A stretch of 64,000 bases of DNA. Origin: Subtercola boreus. Its GTDB lineage: Bacteria > Actinomycetota > Actinomycetes > Actinomycetales > Microbacteriaceae. The translations under genes and the position numbers were made by a program. Shown piece by piece: positions 51,429 through 58,790 of this stretch; the first letter of the stretch is position 1; every line of letters begins with the position of its first letter. A model generated the notes under the pieces. It did not search any database and was not told where the DNA came from. It worked only from the letters and a program-made list of their open reading frames with translations. The DNA lies in contig NZ_NBXB01000016.1 in assembly GCF_003399635.1 (NCBI RefSeq), positions 1 to 64,000 of the forward strand, given 5' to 3'.

Positions 51429-53111
51429 ATGGCCGAATACATTTACTCCATGGTGCGCGCCCGCAAGGCCGTGGGCGAGAAGCTGATCCTCGACGACGTC
51501 ACGATGTCGTTCCTGCCGGGGGCGAAGATCGGCGTGGTGGGTCCGAACGGTGCCGGAAAGTCGACCATCCTGAAGATCATGGCCGGGCTCGACACTCCGA
51601 GCAACGGCGACGCGACGCTCTCCCCGGGTTACACCGTGGGCATCCTGATGCAGGAGCCGGAGCTCGACGAGTCGAAGACGGTGCTCGAGAACGTGCAGGA
51701 GGGAGTCGGCGAGATCAAGGCCAAGGTCGACCGCTTCAACGAGATCTCCGCCGCGCTCGCCGACCCTGACGCCGACTTCGACACCCTGCTCGAAGAGATG
51801 GGTACGCTCCAGGAGCAGATCGACGCCGCCGACGCGTGGGATCTGGACTCCCAGCTCGAACAGGCCATGGATGCCCTCCGCACCCCTCCCGGAGACGCCA
51901 GTGTCTCGAACCTCTCCGGTGGAGAGAAGCGACGGGTCGCGCTGACCAAGCTGCTGCTGCAGAAGCCCGACCTGCTGCTGCTCGACGAACCGACGAACCA
52001 CCTCGACGCCGAGAGCGTGCTGTGGCTCGAGCAGCACCTCGCGAAGTACCCGGGCGCTGTGCTCGCCGTCACACACGACAGGTACTTCCTCGACCACGTC
52101 GCGGAGTGGATCGCCGAAGTCGACCGCGGCAAGCTCTACCCCTACGAGGGCAACTACTCGACCTACCTCGAGAAGAAGCAGGAGCGCCTGCAGGTGCAGG
52201 GCAAGAAAGACGCCAAGCTCTCGAAGCGCCTCGCTGAAGAGCTCGAATGGGTTCGCTCGAACGCCAAGGGCCGCCAGGCCAAGTCGAAGGCACGCCTGGC
52301 GCGTTACGAGGAGATGGCGAGCGAGGCCGAGCGCACCAGGAAGCTCGACTTCGAGGAGATCGTGATCCCCGTGGGCCCACGTCTCGGCTCGCAGGTCATC
52401 GACGCGAAGAAGCTGAGCAAGGGCTTCGGTGAGCGCGTGCTCATCAACGACCTCTCGTTCACTCTTCCCCGAAATGGCATCGTCGGCGTGATCGGCCCGA
52501 ACGGCGTCGGCAAGTCGACCCTGTTCAAGACCATCGTCGGCTTCGAGCCGCTCGACTCGGGCGAGCTCCGCATCGGTGACACGGTCGACATCTCCTACGT
52601 CGACCAGGACCGTGGCGGCATCGACCCGAAGAAGACCCTCTGGGAGGTCGTGTCCGACGGCCAGGACTACATCCAGGTCGGCAAGACCGAGATCCCGTCC
52701 CGCGCCTACGTCTCGACGTTCGGCTTCAAGGGCCCCGACCAGCAGAAGGCCGCGGGTGTGCTCTCCGGTGGTGAACGCAACCGGCTGAACCTCGCGCTCA
52801 CGCTCAAACAGGGCGGAAACCTGCTGCTGCTCGACGAACCGACGAACGACCTCGACGTGGAGACCCTGGGCAGCCTCGAGAATGCCCTGCTCGAGTTCCC
52901 GGGCTGTGCTGTGGTGATCACACACGACCGGTGGTTCCTCGACCGCATCGCGACGCACATCCTCTCCTACGAGGGCACCGAGGATGACCCGGCGAACTGG
53001 TACTGGTTCGAGGGCAACTTCGAGGCCTACGAGCAGAACAAGATCGAACGCCTCGGCCCGGATGCCGCGAAGCCACACCGCTCCGCGTACCGCAAGCTGA
53101 CACGCGACTGA
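51429..53111 (+). CDS. ettA: Energy-dependent translational throttle protein EttA (ABC-F)
   Basis: A 560-residue ABC-F ATPase that binds the ribosomal E site and gates the first peptide bond by ATP/ADP ratio. Domain 1: GPNGAGKST near residue 38, NLSGGEKRR, LLDEPTNHLDAESV. Domain 2: GPNGVGKST near 356, LSGGERNRLNLALTL, LLDEPTNDLDVETL. The family arm (LLEEMGTLQEQIDAADAWDL) is complete. Start at 51429 matches MAEYIYSMVRARK. Predicted leaderless from TAGACT, independent of the lipoprotein gene. Confidence 0.96.
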   Translation: MAEYIYSMVRARKAVGEKLILDDVTMSFLPGAKIGVVGPNGAGKSTILKIMAGLDTPSNGDATLSPGYTVGILMQEPELDESKTVLENVQEGVGEIKAKVDRFNEISAALADPDADFDTLLEEMGTLQEQIDAADAWDLDSQLEQAMDALRTPPGDASVSNLSGGEKRRVALTKLLLQKPDLLLLDEPTNHLDAESVLWLEQHLAKYPGAVLAVTHDRYFLDHVAEWIAEVDRGKLYPYEGNYSTYLEKKQERLQVQGKKDAKLSKRLAEELEWVRSNAKGRQAKSKARLARYEEMASEAERTRKLDFEEIVIPVGPRLGSQVIDAKKLSKGFGERVLINDLSFTLPRNGIVGVIGPNGVGKSTLFKTIVGFEPLDSGELRIGDTVDISYVDQDRGGIDPKKTLWEVVSDGQDYIQVGKTEIPSRAYVSTFGFKGPDQQKAAGVLSGGERNRLNLALTLKQGGNLLLLDEPTNDLDVETLGSLENALLEFPGCAVVITHDRWFLDRIATHILSYEGTEDDPANWYWFEGNFEAYEQNKIERLGPDAAKPHRSAYRKLTRD

Positions 53112-53162
53112 TCTGCAACCGCCGATCGACTGCCGTGAACGAGCACCCAGTGGGCCGCTGAG

Positions 53163-53669
53163 ATGCGCCTGAACGTTCCGACCAGACTGCGCTGGTCCGA
53201 TCTCGATGCCTATGGGCACGTGAACAACGTGTCGATGCTGCGCCTCCTCGAAGAGGCGCGCATCGAGGCGTTCTGGTCGACAGAGTCCACGACGCACCAG
53301 ACCGCAGACGGCGAGGTGACCGAGTTCACCGGGAACTCCGCCATGGCGGTGCTCGACGGCCGCGCCGACGCGCGTACGCTCTCCCTGATCGCTCGCCAGG
53401 AGATCGAGTACCTCGCGCAGATCCCGTACCTGCGGGAGCCCCTCGACCTCCAACTGTGGATCGGGCGTCTCGCGGGTGCGAGCCTCGACGTCTGCTACGA
53501 GGTCTGGAACCCCGTGGCATCCGAGACACGTGTGCTGTTCACCCGGGCAGCCACCACCCTCGTGCTGTTCGACGCAGAACTCGAGCGGCCCCGGCGCATC
53601 TCCGCCACGGAACGCGCGGCATGGGAGCCGTTCGTCGAGGCCCCGCTCGAGTTCACGCACCGTCGCTGA
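53163..53669 (+). CDS. Hotdog-fold acyl-CoA thioesterase (YbgC/4HBT type)
   Basis: A 168-residue thioesterase. The hotdog signature WSDLDAYGHVNNVSMLRLLE near residues 11-30 has the catalytic Asp (DLDAYGHVNN), followed by IARQEIEYLAQIPYLREP. It should hydrolyse acyl-CoA of unknown chain length. The next gene on the other strand is the TesB-type enzyme, making a convergent pair of thioesterases separated by 37 bases. The start is 51 bases after the ettA stop. Confidence 0.85.
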   Translation: MRLNVPTRLRWSDLDAYGHVNNVSMLRLLEEARIEAFWSTESTTHQTADGEVTEFTGNSAMAVLDGRADARTLSLIARQEIEYLAQIPYLREPLDLQLWIGRLAGASLDVCYEVWNPVASETRVLFTRAATTLVLFDAELERPRRISATERAAWEPFVEAPLEFTHRR

Positions 53670-53706
53670 CGCGGGCAGGAGCCGGACGGAGCAGGACCGG
53701 AAAAGC

Positions 53707-54576
53707 CTAGACGCCCGGGACGCGGATCGTCCCCTCCTGGGCGATGCTCGCCAGGAGCGTTCCGTCCTGCGAGAACATCCGCCCGAGAGCCAGTCCACGC
53801 CCACCGGTCGCGGAAGGGGATTCCTGCGTGTAGAGCACCCACTCGTCGGCGCGGCCGGGGCGGTGCCACCACATCGCGTGGTCGAGGCTCGCGACCTTCA
53901 TGCCCGGTGTCATCCAGGTGAGGCCGTGCCGGCGGAAGACCGCCTCCAGGATGGAATAGTCGCTGGCGTAGGCCAGTGCCGCCCGGTGCAGCACCGGGTC
54001 ATCGGGCAGCCGCGAGACAGCGCGCACCCAGACCGCCTGGTGCGCAGCACGACTCTCATCCGCCTGGAGATAGACCGGCTGCGAGATGTGGCGTACGTCG
54101 AAGGGTCGCTCGTGGGCCCAGCTGCGCGCCACCGGATGATCCAGCGCCCCGATCACGTCCGCGGTGGTTGGCAGCGATTCGGGATCGGGAATGCCTTCTG
54201 GCATCCCGATCTGGTGGTCGAGACCGGGGTCGTCTGTCTGGAACGAGGCGATCATCGACAGGATCGGCACCCCGTTCTGGTAGGCCTGCGTGCGCCTGGT
54301 CGAGAACGAGCGCCCGTCGTGGATGCGGTCGACCGAGAAGGTGATGGGTTGGTTGGCGTCTCCGGGCCGGAGGAAGTAGCCGTGCATCGAATGAGCAGGA
54401 CGATCGCCCTCGATGGTGCGACTCGCGGCGACCAGCGACTGCGCCAGGACCTGCCCGCCGAAGACCCGACCGAGCGGCGTCCAGATCGACGGAGCGACGA
54501 AGATGTCCTCGGTCGTTCTCACCGCACTCTCGGTGATGTCGAGCGCTGCCAGAAGGCTTGTGAAGGCGTCGGTCAT
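53707..54576 (-). CDS. tesB: Acyl-CoA thioesterase II
   Basis: A 289-residue double-hotdog thioesterase. RVFGGQVLAQSLVAA near residue 42, SMHGYFLRPGD near 68 and the C-terminal SLDHAMWWHRPGRADEW are the family landmarks, including the catalytic Asp/His region. It cleaves medium to long acyl-CoA. The start at 54576 has GGAG-type spacing and fits E. coli TesB; a second ATG at 54618 lies nearer to the predicted start site (TAAACT at 54641-54646) and cannot be excluded. Confidence 0.88.
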   Translation of the reverse strand: MTDAFTSLLAALDITESAVRTTEDIFVAPSIWTPLGRVFGGQVLAQSLVAASRTIEGDRPAHSMHGYFLRPGDANQPITFSVDRIHDGRSFSTRRTQAYQNGVPILSMIASFQTDDPGLDHQIGMPEGIPDPESLPTTADVIGALDHPVARSWAHERPFDVRHISQPVYLQADESRAAHQAVWVRAVSRLPDDPVLHRAALAYASDYSILEAVFRRHGLTWMTPGMKVASLDHAMWWHRPGRADEWVLYTQESPSATGGRGLALGRMFSQDGTLLASIAQEGTIRVPGV

Positions 54577-54639
54577 GTTCTCTCCGTCTCGATCCGGCCA
54601 CGGCTGCCCGATGGTCATGCGGGGCGTCCTCGCCTTCTG

Positions 54640-54646
54640 TAGTTTA
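54640..54646. promoter_or_regulatory. Bidirectional -10 between tesB and the 219-residue gene
   Basis: TAGTTTA reads TAGTTT on the plus strand and TAAACT on the minus strand, both TANNNT. One symmetric heptamer could serve divergent transcription, with the plus start codon 8 bases beyond the hexamer. Confidence 0.5.
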
Positions 54647-54653
54647 GGAGTTG

Positions 54654-55313
54654 ATGGTTCAAACGTTCTCCCTCGTCGATGCACTCTCCCTCGGCGACCT
54701 CAAGGTGTATCTCGGGCGTTCCGCGCGGGTGGGCACCGGCTCGGTGCGCCTGATCGCCGGCCAGGGGGTTCTCGCCGTCTATGCGTCCGTGCTCGCGCCC
54801 AAGGGCCTACTCGACACCGGCCCGACGGTTCTCGGCCTCCGCACGTTCGCCCTGAGCGACGGGCAGCTGGAGTTCGACGAGATCGTGTCGATCCGGGCCC
54901 TGCTCGACCGGCTCGCCCTGCTCTCGGTCGTCGCGAATGGGGACACAGGCCCTGTCGAGGTCACTCTTCCGCCCTCCGAGGGCCCGACGGCCTGGGCCGG
55001 GATCTCACCGCCCCGCGGCGGCTGGACGAACCTGGGGCTCGTCGATTCGGCCGTGCTGGAGAAGACCGCCGGCGACGGCATCTCCGAGGTTGCAGCGGCC
55101 CTACCGTCCGACACCGGAGAGCAGCTCGTGCATCGCGTGCGGAGCCAGGTCTGGGGTCGCCCGATCGAGGGCATCGGCCGCCCGACACCGTCGGGCGCCG
55201 CCTTCGCCGCGGTCAGCCTCGGATTCCTCCGCCCCGATGATCCCGTCGCCCTCTACGAGTCGGGCCCCTGGACGCGGCTCAGCACCCGCCGTGGCCACAT
55301 CCTGACCCGCTGA
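54654..55313 (+). CDS. Conserved soluble protein, function unknown
   Basis: A 219-residue, mixed alpha/beta protein with neither membrane segments nor recognised domains: MVQTFSLVDALSLGDLKVYL at the start, VRLIAGQGVLAVYASVLAP, and the C-terminal RRGHILTR. It reads as a two-lobe protein of a family found in actinobacteria, but I cannot assign it. ATG at 54654 (a TTG sits at 54651). It shares the bidirectional -10 with tesB and converges with the FAD dehydrogenase. Confidence 0.65.
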   Translation: MVQTFSLVDALSLGDLKVYLGRSARVGTGSVRLIAGQGVLAVYASVLAPKGLLDTGPTVLGLRTFALSDGQLEFDEIVSIRALLDRLALLSVVANGDTGPVEVTLPPSEGPTAWAGISPPRGGWTNLGLVDSAVLEKTAGDGISEVAAALPSDTGEQLVHRVRSQVWGRPIEGIGRPTPSGAAFAAVSLGFLRPDDPVALYESGPWTRLSTRRGHILTR

Positions 55314-55378
55314 CCGGCCCCCAGCTGACGCGTTCCCGCCCCGTGCCCCCGCCCCTGCCCCCTGCCCCGCCCCCGCAC

Positions 55379-55440
55379 GTGAGACACCTCCGGACAGGTG
55401 AGACCAGCGCGCGCGTCTCACCTGCGCGCAGGAGTCTCAC
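55379..55440. repeat. 62-base near-perfect hairpin between convergent genes
   Basis: Arms 55379-55404 and 55415-55440 match at 22 of 26 positions around the loop CAGCGCGCGC. The inner 10 bases CAGGTGAGAC/GTCTCACCTG are perfect, and GTGAGAC occurs twice in each arm. No T-run. Confidence 0.88.
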
Positions 55441-55446
55441 GGAGAA

Positions 55447-55470
55447 GTCCGGAGTCCGGAGTCCGGAGTC
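55447..55470. repeat. 7-base tandem repeat (GTCCGGA), three copies plus GTC
   Basis: GTCCGGA at 55447, 55454 and 55461, then GTC. It lies between the hairpin and the stop of the FAD dehydrogenase. A simple microsatellite. Confidence 0.85.
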
Positions 55471-55476
55471 GGCGCG

Positions 55477-57129
55477 TCAGAGCGCCGCCGCCACCGCACG
55501 CCCCACCTGGCGACCCGAGAACAGGCACCCCCCGAGGAACGTGCCCTCGAGCGAACGGTAACCGTGCATCCCGCCGCCACCGAAACCACTCGCCTCGCCC
55601 GCCGCGAACAGCCCCGGCACCGGCGACCCCGACCCGTCGAGCACCCGTCCCGAGAGGTCGGTCTGGATGCCGCCCAGCGACTTGCGCGTCAGAATGTGCA
55701 GCTTCACCGCGATCAACGGCCCGGCCGCCGGGTCGAGGAGCCGGTGCGGAGCCGCCACCCGGATCAGCTTGTCGCCGCGATACCGCCGGGCCCCGCGCAC
55801 CGCCGTGATCTGGGCGTCTTTCGTGAACTCGTGCGCGATCTCCCGGTCGCGCCCCTCGATCTCGGCGGTCACCCGCGCCGAGTCGAGTGGGGCGTCGCCC
55901 GAAAGCCTCCTCATCCCCGCCAGTAGCTCCTCCAGTGAGGAGGCCACGACGAAGTCGGCCCCGCTCGCCTTGAACGCTTCGACGGGCCCGGGGGCGCCCG
56001 GGCCGACGCGCGCCGCCAGCAGCCGCAGGTCCTTCCCGGTCAGATCGGGGTTCTGCTCGCTGCCCGAGAGCGCGAACTCCTTCTCGATGATCTTCTGCGT
56101 CAGCACGAACCAACTGTGATCGTACCCGGTCGAGAGGATGTGCTCGAGCGTTCCGAGGGTGTCGAAACCGGGGAACAGCGGCACGGGCAGACGGCGCCCC
56201 GTGGCGTCGAGCCAGAGCGACGACGGGCCCGGCAGGATCCGGATGCCGTGCCGCAGCCAGACAGGATCGAAGTTCGTGATGCCCTCCGTGTAGTGCCACA
56301 TGCGGTCGGAGTTGATGAGGGTGCCCCCTGCCTGGCGGGTGATGCCGAGCATCCGACCGTCGACGTGGGCAGGCACGCCCGAGAGCAGGGATGCCGGGGG
56401 AGTGCCGAAGCGCGCCGGCCAGTTCTGCCGCACGAGGTCGTGGTTGCCCCCGATGCCGCCGCTCGTCACGATGACCGCCGACGCCGCCAGTTCGAACGAA
56501 CCGACGACCGTGCGCGAACTCGTCACGCCGCGCGCGACAGACGACGGCTCGAGAACGGCGCCGCGCACACCGGTGACGGCCCCGTCTGTCGTGGTGAGTT
56601 CATCCACCCGGTGCCGGTGCAGCATCGTCACGAGCCCACTCCGGATGCCCGCCTGAACCCGCCGCGCGAAGGGTTCGAGCACACCGGGGCCGGTACCCCA
56701 CGTGATGTGGAAGCGGGGCACGGAGTTGCCGTGGGAGAGAGCTGTTCCGCCGCCCCGCTCCGCCCAGCCGACCACAGGGAAGAACCGCACCCCCTGCTGG
56801 CGCAGCCACGAGCGCTTCTCGCCGGCCGCGAACTGCAGGTAGGCCTCGGCCCACCGCTTCGGCCACTCGTCGATGTCGCGGTCGAAGCCGGCGGAGGCGA
56901 ACCAGTCCTGGCGGGCGAGTTCGAGGCTGTCGTGCACACCCAGGCGGCGCTGTTCGGGGCTGTCGACCAGGAACAGCCCGCCGAACGACCACCAGGCCTG
57001 CCCGCCGAGGGAGGCGGCCGGCTCCTGCTCCACGATCGTCACGCGCCGGCCGGCGTCGACCAGCTCGGCGGCCGCGACGAGGCCGGCGAGCCCTGCGCCG
57101 ACGATGATCACGTCGGACTGTGCGGTCAT
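55477..57129 (-). CDS. FAD-binding dehydrogenase (fumarate reductase/ketosteroid-dehydrogenase-like)
   Basis: A 550-residue flavoprotein of the FAD_binding_2 family. The dinucleotide fold VGAGLAGLVAAAELVDAG is at the N-terminus, followed by WWSFGGLFLV, and GLFAAGEASGFGGGGMHGY and GTFLGGCLFSGR at the C-terminus. The middle domain carries the active-site region SLGGIQTDLSG. Relatives desaturate ketosteroids or 2-enoyl substrates, but the substrate is not set. The start ATG at 57129 fits; the frame is open to 57738 across the globin and mscS genes, which is spurious. The globin gene lies upstream on the same strand, 50 bases away. Confidence 0.87.
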   Translation of the reverse strand: MTAQSDVIIVGAGLAGLVAAAELVDAGRRVTIVEQEPAASLGGQAWWSFGGLFLVDSPEQRRLGVHDSLELARQDWFASAGFDRDIDEWPKRWAEAYLQFAAGEKRSWLRQQGVRFFPVVGWAERGGGTALSHGNSVPRFHITWGTGPGVLEPFARRVQAGIRSGLVTMLHRHRVDELTTTDGAVTGVRGAVLEPSSVARGVTSSRTVVGSFELAASAVIVTSGGIGGNHDLVRQNWPARFGTPPASLLSGVPAHVDGRMLGITRQAGGTLINSDRMWHYTEGITNFDPVWLRHGIRILPGPSSLWLDATGRRLPVPLFPGFDTLGTLEHILSTGYDHSWFVLTQKIIEKEFALSGSEQNPDLTGKDLRLLAARVGPGAPGPVEAFKASGADFVVASSLEELLAGMRRLSGDAPLDSARVTAEIEGRDREIAHEFTKDAQITAVRGARRYRGDKLIRVAAPHRLLDPAAGPLIAVKLHILTRKSLGGIQTDLSGRVLDGSGSPVPGLFAAGEASGFGGGGMHGYRSLEGTFLGGCLFSGRQVGRAVAAAL

Positions 57130-57179
57130 GTCAGAACTCCTTCGTTCCTGCCGGGGGGCGACCCCGCGGGGTGTACGAC

Positions 57180-57677
57180 CTACTCGTCGAACGTGTTCAC
57201 CATCGCATGCGCGGCTCGTTCGAGGTAGTCCCAGAGCGTCGCGTCCTGGAGCGGCGCGAGCTCGAGCGAGTCGACCGCAGCCCGCATGTGCAGCAACCAC
57301 CGGTCGCGAGCGTCGGGGTTCACCTTGAACGGGTTGTGGCGCATCCGGAGCCGTGGGTGGCCGCGCTCCTGGCTGTAGGTCGTCGGGCCGCCCCAGTACT
57401 GCTCGAGAAATCCGGTGAGGCGCTGGATGGCGCCCTCCAGGTCTTCTTCGGGGTACATCGCCACGAGCACGGGGTCGGCGGCGACGCCGCGGTAGAACTC
57501 CCGCACCAGGCGTTCGAAGGTGGGGCGACCGCCGAGCTGCTCGTAGAACGTGCTCCCGGCGGCTTCGTCGGTTCCGGATGCCGTGGCTCCTGCCGTGGGC
57601 ACGACAGGGATGAGCGGGATACCGCTGCCGGCGGCGGCCGAAGGTGTGACAACGGGCGTGAGTGGCTGGTCGGTCAT
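57180..57677 (-). CDS. Truncated haemoglobin, group II (GlbO-like)
   Basis: A 165-residue haem protein. After a Pro/Ala-rich tail of about 40 residues, FYEQLGGRPTFERLVREFYRG begins the 2-on-2 fold; YWGGPTTYSQERGHPRLRMRH carries the distal tyrosine region and the proximal His (RHNPF), and RWLLHMRAAVD carries TrpG8, the group II marker. It binds O2 and is linked to oxidative and nitrosative stress. ATGA overlap with mscS (57674-57677) couples the two genes. Confidence 0.9.
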   Translation of the reverse strand: MTDQPLTPVVTPSAAAGSGIPLIPVVPTAGATASGTDEAAGSTFYEQLGGRPTFERLVREFYRGVAADPVLVAMYPEEDLEGAIQRLTGFLEQYWGGPTTYSQERGHPRLRMRHNPFKVNPDARDRWLLHMRAAVDSLELAPLQDATLWDYLERAAHAMVNTFDE

Positions 57678-58717
57678 CGGTTCCGTCCTCGGGGTGCACG
57701 CGGGCTCGTGCCGGCTGGCGGCGTGCCGCCCGATCCATTCTCCGGTGCGCCGTCGGGCCCCGGCGTCTCCGCGACCGGCACCGGGCGGGTGCGCGGCGGC
57801 CGGGCGCCCGTCACGGATGTCGCGCCCTCGAAGCCGGTCAGAACGATGCTGTTCAGCGACGGGAGGTGCACGCCCATCTCGTCGAGGGCGCGCTTCAGCT
57901 GGATCCGGAGCTCGCGCGCGACGTCGTCCTTGGCGTTCGTGCGCGTCTTGACCACGAGCCTGATGACAAGAGCCTCAGCGGAGATGCTCTCGAGGCCCCA
58001 GATCTCTGGCTTCTCGATCACACGCGACCGCCACTTCGGGCTCGACGTCATCGCACTGGCTGTCTCCAGCATCGTCGCCTGCACCGCGTCGACGTCGGTG
58101 TCGTACGGCACCGCGAGGTCGATGATCACGCGCGCCCAGCCCTGCGACATGTTGCCGACCCGCAGGATCTCGCCGTTCCGCACGAACCAGAGCGTTCCGT
58201 TGACATCGCGGAGGGTCGTCACACGGATTCCGACGGCCTCGACCACGCCCGTCGCTGGGCCCAGATCGACGACGTCACCGACGCCCAGCTGGTCCTCGAC
58301 CACCATGAACAGCCCGTTCAGCATGTCCTTGATGACGTTCTGGGCGCCGAAGCCGAGGGCTGCGCCGAGCACACCGGCCGAGGCGACGATCGCGGTCACC
58401 TGGAACTGCAGTTCGCCGAGGATCATGATGAAGGCGAACACGACGACGACCCACGTGATGAGGTTCGACAGCACGCTGCCCATGGTGCGCGTGCGCTGTA
58501 CGACACGCACCGCAGCCACCGGCGAGGTCATGATCGACTGCGTGTCCTCGGCGTCGTGCTTCTTCTTCACACCGGTGACGATGCGTTTCACCACACGGTC
58601 GACCGAACGCAGCAGGATCAGGCGGATGACCAGCGCACCCAACATGATGAAGACGATGTTGAGCAGGTGCTGGTACGAGGTGTAGAAGTTTCCGAGGTTG
58701 GTGAAGAAGTCGCTCAT
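57674..58717 (-). CDS. MscS family mechanosensitive ion channel
   Basis: A 347-residue channel. Three membrane helices lie at residues about 17-38, 80-100 and 112-135; the third is the pore helix (AGVLGAALGFGAQNVIKDMLNG). The beta domain (LGVGDVVDLGPATGVVEAVG) and alpha/beta cytoplasmic vestibule follow, with a Pro/Gly/Arg-rich tail of about 40 residues. It opens under hypo-osmotic stress. TACGAT lies 9 bases before the ATG, a likely leaderless or nearly leaderless start. The stop overlaps the globin start. Confidence 0.93.
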   Translation of the reverse strand: MSDFFTNLGNFYTSYQHLLNIVFIMLGALVIRLILLRSVDRVVKRIVTGVKKKHDAEDTQSIMTSPVAAVRVVQRTRTMGSVLSNLITWVVVVFAFIMILGELQFQVTAIVASAGVLGAALGFGAQNVIKDMLNGLFMVVEDQLGVGDVVDLGPATGVVEAVGIRVTTLRDVNGTLWFVRNGEILRVGNMSQGWARVIIDLAVPYDTDVDAVQATMLETASAMTSSPKWRSRVIEKPEIWGLESISAEALVIRLVVKTRTNAKDDVARELRIQLKRALDEMGVHLPSLNSIVLTGFEGATSVTGARPPRTRPVPVAETPGPDGAPENGSGGTPPAGTSPRAPRGRNR

Positions 58718-58736
58718 ATGGCCTCAATCGTAGCGA

Positions 58737-58764
58737 GGGCCCCCCAGACGATTCTGAGGGGCCC
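58737..58764 (-). terminator. Hairpin terminator downstream of pepN
   Basis: GGGCCCCCCAGA (58737-58748) and TCTGAGGGGCCC (58753-58764) form a 12-base stem with one mismatch and a CGAT loop. It lies between the pepN stop and the mscS -10. It lacks a U-run, so termination may be weak. Confidence 0.65.
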
Positions 58765-58790
58765 CTGATGACGCTGTCGAATCGACGGGC

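Noticed and set aside
51423-53804. 793-residue minus-strand frame opposite ettA
   Set aside because: Shadow of ettA spanning two genes; no motifs.
55379-55440. Rho-independent terminator
   Set aside because: Strong stem but no T-run on either strand; kept as a repeat of unknown role.
55447-55470. CRISPR-like array
   Set aside because: A 7-base microsatellite, with no spacers; no array or cas genes anywhere in the window.
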